Assembly: GCA_964591295.1 (NCBI GenBank)
Contig: CAZQAG010000075.1
Span: 1-10,977 of the forward strand
Origin: VAXT01 sp964591295
GTDB taxonomy: Bacteria; Actinomycetota; Thermoleophilia; Gaiellales; Gaiellaceae
Direction: 5' to 3'
Length of the DNA stretch: 10,977 nucleotides
The position numbers and the translations under genes were made by a program. The notes below the pieces were generated by a model. That model saw only the letters and a program-made list of their open reading frames with translations. It had not been told where the DNA came from and made no database searches. Positions 6,591 through 10,977 of this stretch are shown here, piece after piece (positions within the stretch are counted from its first letter, which is position 1; every line of letters starts with the position of its first letter).

Positions 6591-7238
6591 ATGTCCGCGA
6601 CCGCCGAGAACGTGCGTGCCCGAGCCCTGCCGCTGTTACGGTTGCGCCCGGTCGCGAGGGAACGGGAGATCTTGAGGAGAGGCGCCGCGCATCTTTCCGA
6701 CGAAGCGCTGCTCGAGGCCGTCGCGGGCGCCGACGAGCAGGCCCTCGGCGAGCTCTACGACCGCTTCGGCCGCGTCGCCTACGGGCTCGCGTTGCGAATC
6801 CTTCGTGACCCCGCGCTCGCGGAGGATGCCGTGCAGGAAGCGTTCCTCCAGGTCTGGCGCGGAGCTGGCGGCTACCAGTCCGAGCGGGCAAAGGCGAGCA
6901 CGTGGGTGCTGACGTTCGTGCATCGCCGAGCGGTCGACCTCGTCCGACGCGAGGAACGGCGTCGAGCCGAGCCGGTCGACGCGCTGCCCGAGCCGGTGGT
7001 CGCAGGCGCCGACGAGACCGCCGTCGCGCGCTCACGACAGAAGGTCGTCCGGGACGCGCTGAGCCGGCTGCCTGCGGACCAGCGAGAGGCAATCGAGCTC
7101 GCGTACTACGGCGGGCTCACGCAGTCCGAGCTCGCCGAACGCCTCGACCAGCCGCTCGGCACGATCAAGAGCCGGATGTTCACCGGTCTCCAGCGCCTGC
7201 ACGCGCTGCTGGTCGAGGCCGGTTTCGAGCGCGCGTAG
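6591..7238 (+). CDS. ECF-type RNA polymerase sigma factor (SigK-like group)
   Basis: This is a 215-residue extracytoplasmic-function sigma factor. Region 2 runs about 45-115, with 'LYDRFGRVAYGLALRIL' and the core-binding 'AEDAVQEAFLQVWR' (77-90). A short linker rich in Glu/Pro/Val follows (121-145). Region 4 runs about 148-207, with 'LPADQREAIELAYYGGL' and the -35-recognition helix-turn-helix 'TQSELAERLDQPLGTIKSRM' (177-196). Its partner is the ZAS anti-sigma immediately upstream (TGA, 1 nt, ATG). The reading frame stays open far upstream through the anti-sigma gene, but the homologous part begins only at about residue 35, so ATG 6591 is chosen. A start a little further in is possible. Likely targets include its own operon and the DUF4331/TPR genes, by analogy with other self-regulated ECF modules; no promoter motif was proven here. 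Confidence 0.93.
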   Translation: MSATAENVRARALPLLRLRPVAREREILRRGAAHLSDEALLEAVAGADEQALGELYDRFGRVAYGLALRILRDPALAEDAVQEAFLQVWRGAGGYQSERAKASTWVLTFVHRRAVDLVRREERRRAEPVDALPEPVVAGADETAVARSRQKVVRDALSRLPADQREAIELAYYGGLTQSELAERLDQPLGTIKSRMFTGLQRLHALLVEAGFERA

Positions 7239-7256
7239 AGCTAGCATCCGCGCGGC

Positions 7257-8201
7257 ATGGTCGAGGTTGCGGAGCACCTGAAGGGTAGGGACTTCACGCG
7301 CATCGGAAGCTGGAGCTCCGACGAGCTGAAGACCGTCCTCGACCTCGCCGACGAGTTGAAACAGCTCCAGGCCAAGCGCGAGCCCCACGAGCTCCTTCCC
7401 GGCCGGATGGTCGGGCTCATCTTCCAGAAGCCCTCGACGAGAACACGCGTCTCGTTCGAGGTCGGCGTCGCACAGCTCGGCGGGCACGGCCTCTACCTCG
7501 CCGCCGGCGACCTCCAGCTCGGCCGCGGCGAGACGATCAAGGACACGGCGAACGTGCTCGAGCGCTATCTCGACGCGATCATGATCCGCACCTTTGCCCA
7601 GGAGGACGTCGAAGACCTGGCGGAGCACGCCGACGTGCCGGTGATCAACGGGCTGACCGACTACGCGCACCCGTGCCAGGCACTCGCGGACCTGATGACG
7701 ATCCGCGAGCGGCTCGGCAGGCTCTCAGGCGTGCGCCTCGCCTATCTCGGGGACGGAAACAACGTGTGCGTGTCGCTCATGGTCGGCGCCGCCAGGTTCG
7801 GGATGCGCTTCGTCGCCGCGACGCCGGAGGGCTACGAGCCGGACGCCGACGCCGTTACAGCCGCCCGCCGGGCTGCGGTGCAGATGGGCGGCACGGTCGA
7901 GCTCGTCCACGACGCGAAGGATGCCGCCCGCCACGCCGACGTCCTCTACACGGACGTCTGGACGAGCATGGGCCAGGAGGAGGAGGCCGACCGGCGCCGC
8001 GCCGACCTCGCGGACTACAGGATCGAGGACGACCTCCTCGCGCTCGCCAACCCAGACGCAATCGTCCTCCACTGCCTCCCCGCGCACTACGGGGAAGAGA
8101 TCACGGAAGACGTGCTCTACGGACCGCACTCAGCGGTCTGGGACCAGGCCGAGAACCGGCTCCACGCCCAGAAAGCGCTGATGGCGCTGATCGTTCCCTA
8201 A
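7257..8201 (+). CDS. argF: Ornithine carbamoyltransferase
   Basis: This 314-residue transcarbamylase makes citrulline from ornithine and carbamoyl phosphate, the arginine biosynthesis step; the reverse reaction is used in arginine catabolism. Carbamoyl-phosphate residues are present: 'STRTR' (60-64), 'MIRTF' (109-113) and 'HPCQALADL' (138-146). The ornithine side is intact: 'GDGNNV' (165-170), D233 with the W235-x-SMG loop (237-239), and 'HCLP' (272-275), with R301 in 'ENRLH'. The DxWxSMG loop argues for ornithine over putrescine as acceptor. After HCLP the chain reads 'AHYGEEIT', where many homologues have Arg in place of Tyr; this is a minor variation. The ATG 7257 lies 18 nt after the sigma stop with no Shine-Dalgarno site. 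It is 3 nt from the rhomboid gene and heads the tightly packed set that ends with agmatine deiminase. No other arginine biosynthesis gene is in the window. Confidence 0.95.
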   Translation: MVEVAEHLKGRDFTRIGSWSSDELKTVLDLADELKQLQAKREPHELLPGRMVGLIFQKPSTRTRVSFEVGVAQLGGHGLYLAAGDLQLGRGETIKDTANVLERYLDAIMIRTFAQEDVEDLAEHADVPVINGLTDYAHPCQALADLMTIRERLGRLSGVRLAYLGDGNNVCVSLMVGAARFGMRFVAATPEGYEPDADAVTAARRAAVQMGGTVELVHDAKDAARHADVLYTDVWTSMGQEEEADRRRADLADYRIEDDLLALANPDAIVLHCLPAHYGEEITEDVLYGPHSAVWDQAENRLHAQKALMALIVP

Positions 8202-8204
8202 CGC

Positions 8205-8894
8205 GTGTTCCCGCTCAAGGACAACGTCCCAACCCGGTCGTTCCCTCTGGTGACGGTCGCTCTGATCGTCGCCAACTTCGCGGTCTGGATCTTCTACCAG
8301 CTCCCCGATCTCAACGGCTCCGTGGTCGAGCTCGCCTACCAGCCCTGCGAAGTCGTGTCTTCGTGCCCGCCCGACGCCTCCGTCGGCGAGGGCTGGGAGG
8401 TGACCGCGCTCACCTCCATGTTCATGCACGGAAGCTGGTTGCACATCATCGGGAACATGCTCTTCCTCTGGATCTTCGGCAACAACGTCGAGGACGCAAT
8501 GGGAAAGATCCGCTTCCTCGTCTTCTACCTGCTGGCAGGGTTTGCGGCGACCGCCCTGCAGACTGCCGTCACGCTTCAGGCCGGCTCCGACATGGCAGCC
8601 GCGATCCCGAACCTCGGCGCCAGCGGCGCCGTCTCGGGCGTGCTCGGCGGGTACCTCGTGCTCCTGCCGACCGCGAGCGTGCTCACGATCCTCTTCTACT
8701 TCCTCGTCGAGGTGCCCGCTTTCCTGTTCCTCGGGTTCTGGTTCCTCTTCCAGCTCTGGGAGGGGGGCTTCTCGCTCGTCCAGCCCGAAGCCGGCGGCGG
8801 GGTCGCCTTCTTCGCGCACATCGGCGGCTTCGTGTTCGGTGTGATCGCCGTCCGCCTCTTAACCAAACGCCCGCCGTTACGGCCCGCTTACTGA
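8205..8894 (+). CDS. Rhomboid-family intramembrane serine protease
   Basis: The 229-residue protein has about six hydrophobic helices. It opens 'MFPLKDNVPTRSFP' and enters the membrane at about residue 15. Catalytic Ser140 sits in 'GASGAVSG' (138-145) and catalytic His205 in 'FFAHIGGF' (202-209). The L1/TM2 segment 'HGSWLHIIGN' gives H75, H80 and N84, the last two matching the oxyanion/active-site His and Asn of GlpG. Rhomboids cut single-helix membrane substrates within or near the membrane. The GTG start (8205) fits the family's N-terminus. The gene is 3 nt after argF, and its TGA shares one base with the ATG of the metallopeptidase (TGATG). A loop at 35-66 with two cysteines (C48, C54) and a Pro/Val-rich hydrophobic run at 155-185 are noticeable. 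The 29-residue single-helix peptide encoded two genes later is a conceivable partner or substrate. Confidence 0.92.
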   Translation: MFPLKDNVPTRSFPLVTVALIVANFAVWIFYQLPDLNGSVVELAYQPCEVVSSCPPDASVGEGWEVTALTSMFMHGSWLHIIGNMLFLWIFGNNVEDAMGKIRFLVFYLLAGFAATALQTAVTLQAGSDMAAAIPNLGASGAVSGVLGGYLVLLPTASVLTILFYFLVEVPAFLFLGFWFLFQLWEGGFSLVQPEAGGGVAFFAHIGGFVFGVIAVRLLTKRPPLRPAY

Positions 8895-9226
8895 TGGACG
8901 ACGAGCAATTCGAGGAGCACGTGCGGTCGGCGCTCGACTCGCTGCCGGAGGATCTCGCCCGCGGCCTCGAGAATGTCGCGGTCGTGGTCGAGGACGAGAG
9001 CCCGGAGGACCCGGGAATCCTGGGCAGCTTCTTCGGGTACCCGCACGGCGACCGGACTCCCCCGGGCGCGCTGCCGGCGAAGATCGTCGTCTACCGGCGC
9101 CCGCTCGAGGAGGCGTTTCCCGATCCCGCCGAGCTCGAGCGCGAGATCCGCGTCACGGTCCTCCACGAGCTCGCCCACTATTTCGGGATCGACGAGGACC
9201 GGATCGCCGAGCTCGGTTACAGGTAG
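8894..9226 (+). CDS. Small zincin-type metallopeptidase (MMP-like domain)
   Basis: The 110-residue protein matches the compact 'metallopeptidase family / MMP-like domain' group (Zincin_1 type). The zinc motif is 'HELAHYFGID' at 91-100, with H91, E92 and H95 and the downstream acidic D100, in the usual position near the C-terminus. The N-terminal half is acidic (opening 'MDDEQFEEHV') and contains 'LGSFFGYPHGDR' (43-54), typical of the family. There is no signal peptide or membrane helix, so the protein is cytoplasmic. Members are widespread in actinobacteria, mostly without known substrates. The ATG at 8894 overlaps the rhomboid stop by one base, so translation is probably coupled; there is no Shine-Dalgarno site. 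The final TAG shares its G with the GTG of the next small ORF. Confidence 0.88.
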   Translation: MDDEQFEEHVRSALDSLPEDLARGLENVAVVVEDESPEDPGILGSFFGYPHGDRTPPGALPAKIVVYRRPLEEAFPDPAELEREIRVTVLHELAHYFGIDEDRIAELGYR

Positions 9227-9315
9227 TGATCACCGCGCTGAACGTCGTGGCCGTGATCGCGGCGATCGTCGGCGCGATCGTGATCCTGCTCTTCTTCCTC
9301 GGCGGGCGGGAATGA
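9226..9315 (+). CDS. 29-residue single-helix membrane peptide
   Basis: GTG at 9226 opens a 29-codon frame ending in TGA at 9315. Its start shares one base with the metallopeptidase stop (TAGTG), and its stop overlaps the agmatine deiminase ATG (ATGA, 4 bp). Coupling at both ends and complete filling of the gap are strong arguments that it is translated. The peptide is one hydrophobic helix, about residues 4-25 (opening 'MITALNVVAVIAAIVGAIV'), ending Gly-Gly-Arg-Glu, with no other domain. It would sit in the membrane with its C-terminus probably cytoplasmic by the positive-inside rule (Arg28). I know no family for it. It is too small for usual gene callers, and its function is unknown. Confidence 0.65.
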   Translation: MITALNVVAVIAAIVGAIVILLFFLGGRE

Positions 9316-10346
9316 GCGACCTGCGGTTGCCTGCAGACTGGGAACCGCACGAGCGCTGCCTCATGGCGTGGCCCGGCCAGGGAGTGCACCCGCAGAGCTT
9401 GAGCGGCCAGGCGAAGCGTGACTTCGCGCACGTCGCGAGAACGATCGCCGAGTTCGAGCCGGTCACGATGGTCACCGATCCTGGGGTCGGCGCCGAGGCC
9501 GAATCGGCGTGCGGGCCGGGAATCGAGATCGTGGAGCTCACTTTCGACGACGTCTTCCTCCGCGACTCCGGCCCGTTCTTCGCGATCCGGGACGGGACGG
9601 AGCTCGTGGCGGTCGACTTCCGATTCAACCTCTGGGGCTCGAAGCGAGTCCGGCGGGAGCGGTATGCGTCAACCGGCCGCGCCCTGGCCCAATGGCTCAG
9701 GGCCCCGCGCGCCGAAGCGCCCCACGTGCTCGAGGGCGGCTCGGTGACGACGAACGGCGAAGGAACTCTGATCGCGGTCGAGAGCTCGGTCCTCAACGAA
9801 AACCGGAACCCCAGAGTCGGGCGCGAGGAGATCGAGGCCTCCTTCCGGGACTTCCTAGGGATCGAGCGCACGATCTGGCTCGAGCACGGGCTCGTCGAGG
9901 ACTTGACCGATGGGCATGTCGACAACGTGGCGGCCTTCGTGGCGCCGAACCGCGTTCTATGCCAGACCGTCACGAACCCGCAGGATGCGAACGCGTCCCG
10001 ACTCGCCGCGAATCGCGCGACCCTCATAGCCGCGGGCCTCGAGGTAGTCGACCTCCCGGTGCTTCCTTATGCCGAGTTTCGAGGCCGGCGGATCGCGCTG
10101 CCCTACCTGAACTCCTTCGTCGGGAACGAGTGCGTCGTCGTTCCACTGGCCGGGGCGGCCACCGACGAGGAAGGCCTAGCCGGTCTCCGAGAGGTCTGGC
10201 CGGCGCGGGAAGTCGTCGGCGTGCCGGGCGACACGCTCGCTCGCGTCGGAGGAGGGGTGCACTGCGTCACGCAGCAGCTTCCCCTCCTCGCGACCGAGAA
10301 GCGAGCTACCGCTGGTGCTCAGGCCGATAGCGGGCGCCGCCCTTGA
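9312..10346 (+). CDS. aguA: Agmatine deiminase (PAD/GME superfamily)
   Basis: Agmatine deiminase converts agmatine to N-carbamoylputrescine and ammonia. The 344-residue chain (family about 340-380) starts 'MSDLRLPADWEPHERCLMAWP'-like, the standard family opening. Expected motifs follow: 'FLRDSGP' (82-88, D85), 'LEGGSV' (140-145), 'VLNENRNP' (160-167), 'DGHVDN' (200-205; H202 and D204) and 'GGGVHCVTQQ' (313-322), with nucleophile C318. All catalytic-type residues are present. The last ~14 residues after 'LLATEK' are low-complexity and lie antisense to the 42-residue peptide gene. ATG 9312 is fixed by the 4-bp overlap with the 29-aa ORF and by the family start; the frame is open further upstream, but that part is a shadow of other genes. 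No N-carbamoylputrescine amidase accompanies it here. Confidence 0.94.
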   Translation: MSDLRLPADWEPHERCLMAWPGQGVHPQSLSGQAKRDFAHVARTIAEFEPVTMVTDPGVGAEAESACGPGIEIVELTFDDVFLRDSGPFFAIRDGTELVAVDFRFNLWGSKRVRRERYASTGRALAQWLRAPRAEAPHVLEGGSVTTNGEGTLIAVESSVLNENRNPRVGREEIEASFRDFLGIERTIWLEHGLVEDLTDGHVDNVAAFVAPNRVLCQTVTNPQDANASRLAANRATLIAAGLEVVDLPVLPYAEFRGRRIALPYLNSFVGNECVVVPLAGAATDEEGLAGLREVWPAREVVGVPGDTLARVGGGVHCVTQQLPLLATEKRATAGAQADSGRRP

Positions 10347-10434
10347 CGTCCTCAGCCTGATCGTCCGAGACCTCGAGGTCCTGCACGTTCTCCTCGCGCT
10401 CGCCTTGCTCCTCGTCCTTGCGCTCTTCTTCCAT
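10306..10434 (-). CDS. 42-residue acidic peptide with VKGG motif (RiPP-leader-like)
   Basis: The peptide is extremely charged at its N-terminus (opening 'MEEERKDEEQGEREEN'). It then contains 'VQDLEVSDDQAEDVKGG' (17-33) and a nine-residue basic/polar tail 'ARYRPEHQR'. The 'LxxSDxQxxxVxGG' pattern recalls double-glycine leader ends of bacteriocin and RiPP precursors. However, the tail has no Ser, Thr or Cys to modify, and no maturation or export gene is nearby. The start is fixed by an excellent Shine-Dalgarno site, AAAGGAG at 10446-10440, 5 nt upstream; a longer in-frame start at 10509 would ignore it. The last 41 bp run antisense to the end of agmatine deiminase. Small proteins ending in similar VKGG motifs recur in actinobacteria as far as I recall, without assigned function. 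Confidence 0.7.
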   Translation of the reverse strand: MEEERKDEEQGEREENVQDLEVSDDQAEDVKGGARYRPEHQR

Positions 10435-10511
10435 GTTCACTCCTTTCCGTTCACATGATGTTCTTAAGTTTCGCAGGAATGATGGGGCGGGTCTACGCGT
10501 TTTATTCACTG

Positions 10512-10760
10512 ATGACTACGAATACGTTGGACACAATCAAGCTCGAGATCGAGCGCGCCACAGAGCGACGCGCCGAGCTGCTGCACGTCCTCGCCGAAGG
10601 GCATGACGCGGCTGTCGCCGCGGAGCACGCCGAGGTGGAGGAGACGATCGCGCGCCTCTGGGATGAATATCGCGAGGCTCGCGTGCGCGGCCGCTTCGGT
10701 GACCGTGACGTGATCATCAAGCGCGCCCGACTCGAAGAGCGCCTCCTCCGCGCCGCATAA
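10512..10760 (+). CDS. Hypothetical 82-residue charged helical protein
   Basis: No family is recognised. From ATG 10512 the chain is almost entirely amphipathic helix rich in Glu, Arg and Ala (for instance 'LEIERATERRAELLHVLAEG', residues about 10-29, and 'HAEVEETIARLWDEYREARV'). It closes with a basic segment 'DVIIKRARLEERLLRAA'. A short helical bundle or coiled coil is likely, with no membrane segment. In-frame ATGs exist at 10455, 10479 and 10482. However, the stretch before 10512 uses AT-rich codons (TTA, AGT, TTT, TAT, TCA) unlike the rest, so it reads as intergenic. TTG 10524 is another possible start, and no good ribosome site distinguishes them. It is divergent from the 42-residue peptide gene over 77 bp and ends 4 nt before a terminator-like hairpin. 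Confidence 0.6.
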   Translation: MTTNTLDTIKLEIERATERRAELLHVLAEGHDAAVAAEHAEVEETIARLWDEYREARVRGRFGDRDVIIKRARLEERLLRAA

Positions 10761-10764
10761 AATC

Positions 10765-10794
10765 GGTCGTACCGGCAAAGCCGGCACGACCTTT
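10765..10794 (+). terminator. Terminator-like hairpin after the 82-aa gene
   Basis: GGTCGT (10765-10770) pairs with ACGACC (10786-10791). After one A-C mismatch, CCGGC (10772-10776) pairs with GCCGG (10780-10784) around an AAA loop. Three Ts follow directly (10792-10794). Position 4 nt after the stop codon supports an intrinsic terminator, although the T-run is short. Confidence 0.65.
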
Positions 10795-10800
10795 GTGGTC

Positions 10801-10819
10801 GGCGTCGCAAGCGAGCGCC
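10801..10819 (+). repeat. Small second hairpin
   Basis: GGCGTCG (10801-10807) pairs with CGA-CGCC (10812-10819, with one bulged G at 10815) around a CAAG loop, followed by TTT. It may be a backup terminator behind the stronger hairpin immediately upstream, or chance in GC-rich DNA. Confidence 0.3.
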
Positions 10820-10824
10820 TTTCG

Positions 10825-10881
10825 GGAGCCGTTGGGGTTAGCGGTGAGAATCGTGGGCTGGGCTCGGCAAAGCCCGGCTCC
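10825..10881 (+). other. Possible structured RNA or hairpin region in the intergenic gap
   Basis: An inner hairpin pairs GGCTGGGCT (10856-10864) with AGCCCGGCT (10871-10879; two G-U pairs) around a six-base loop. As an alternative, GGAGCCG (10825-10831) can pair with CGGCTCC (10875-10881), enclosing the inner stem and competing with its 3' arm. The rest of the ~175 bp after the first terminator shows no ORF I can support and no tRNA. It does not match a riboswitch class I recognise. It could be a terminator for leftward transcription or chance pairing. Confidence 0.25.
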
Positions 10882-10900
10882 GCCCTAGAACGCCCTCCGC

Positions 10901-10928
10901 TTGACGCCTCTACACTTTCTCCGATAAC
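10901..10928 (+). promoter_or_regulatory. Housekeeping-type promoter, leaderless spacing to ATG 10937
   Basis: TTGACG (10901-10906; five of six to TTGACA) is followed after 16 bp by GATAAC (10923-10928; four of six to TATAAT). This is the best two-box promoter in the window. The -10 ends 9 nt before the A of ATG 10937, the same distance as at the cpgS-like gene, so a leaderless transcript is plausible. Confidence 0.5.
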
Positions 10929-10936
10929 CGGGCGCG

Positions 10937-10977
10937 ATGCTGCGCGGAGGCTCCCATCTCGGTCAGCCCGGTAGTAC
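10937..10977 (+). CDS. Possible 5' end of a leaderless gene, cut by the window edge
   Basis: ATG 10937 opens a frame that stays open to the window end (13 complete codons, 'MLRGGSHLGQPGS'). It has no Shine-Dalgarno site but sits at leaderless distance from the promoter boxes upstream. The length is far too short for identification, and the region could equally be an untranslated leader or RNA gene. Confidence 0.25.
   Translation, partial: MLRGGSHLGQPGS

Noticed and set aside
7257..8201. Putrescine carbamoyltransferase rather than ornithine carbamoyltransferase
   Set aside because: The DxWxSMG ornithine loop and HCLP motif are intact, so ornithine is favoured, although the agmatine deiminase in the same gene train keeps the alternative worth testing.
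7673..8893. Upstream extension of the metallopeptidase frame (apparent 517-residue protein)
   Set aside because: It is a shadow of the argF and rhomboid genes; the family is about 110-130 residues and starts at ATG 8894.
8973..9311. Upstream extension of agmatine deiminase
   Set aside because: It is a Ser/Arg-rich shadow of the metallopeptidase; the family's conserved N-terminus begins at ATG 9312.
10306..10434. Prokaryotic ubiquitin-like protein (Pup) as identity of the 42-aa acidic peptide
   Set aside because: Pup is about 60-70 residues and ends in GGQ or GGE; here nine residues follow the GG, and no proteasome or ligase genes are nearby.
1..10977. tRNA or rRNA genes, CRISPR arrays, insertion sequences, phage genes
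   Set aside because: No direct repeat-spacer pattern, transposase or integrase motif, inverted terminal repeats or tRNA-like cloverleaf was seen by reading; a covariance-model scan would be the decisive check.

Overview
The window is high-GC DNA (roughly two thirds G+C by eye). It is densely coding, with GTG starts, 1-4 base gene overlaps, an RskA-type anti-sigma/ECF sigma pair, and several genes lacking Shine-Dalgarno sites. Together these suggest an actinobacterium. A DUF4331/TPR pair beside an ECF module, plus a cyclic 2,3-diphosphoglycerate synthetase-like gene, makes a deep-branching Thermoleophilia-type lineage my best guess, but that is inference. Almost everything reads rightward; only the first gene (ferritin) and one tiny peptide gene near the right end read leftward.

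Layout. (1) 30-563, minus: ferritin. It is divergent across 51 bp from (2) 615-2848, plus: a cyclic 2,3-diphosphoglycerate synthetase-like P-loop protein overlapping carbamate kinase by 4 bp. (3) 2912-5871: a secreted DUF4331 protein, a strong C(UUCG)G hairpin, a signal-anchored TPR protein, and a 35-codon ORF that overlaps the TPR gene and has its own good ribosome binding site. (4) 5882-7238: RskA-like zinc anti-sigma factor followed by its ECF sigma factor (anti-sigma first, the less common order). (5) 7257-10346: ornithine carbamoyltransferase, rhomboid protease, a small HExxH metallopeptidase, a 29-residue single-helix membrane peptide and agmatine deiminase, all separated by 3 bp or overlapping by 1-4 bp. 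(6) 10306-10760: a leftward 42-residue acidic peptide gene with a 'VKGG' motif whose 3' end lies antisense to the end of agmatine deiminase, and a rightward 82-residue helical protein ending at a terminator-like hairpin. (7) 10761-10977: about 200 bp with hairpins and a good promoter. The promoter is followed, with leaderless spacing, by an ATG frame that runs off the window.

How it fits together. Three enzymes concern carbamoyl groups: carbamate kinase (carbamoyl phosphate/ATP), ornithine carbamoyltransferase (carbamoyl phosphate to citrulline) and agmatine deiminase (agmatine to N-carbamoylputrescine). They do not form a canonical arginine- or agmatine-deiminase operon, because neither an arginine deiminase nor an N-carbamoylputrescine amidase is present. 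The DUF4331/TPR/35-aa/anti-sigma/sigma block looks like an envelope or secreted function under its own ECF control. The points most worth a second look are the cpgS-like/carbamate kinase pair, the two previously hidden small coupled ORFs (29 and 35 residues), the 42-residue GG-motif peptide, and two -10 boxes both ending 9 nt before an ATG, which suggests leaderless transcription.
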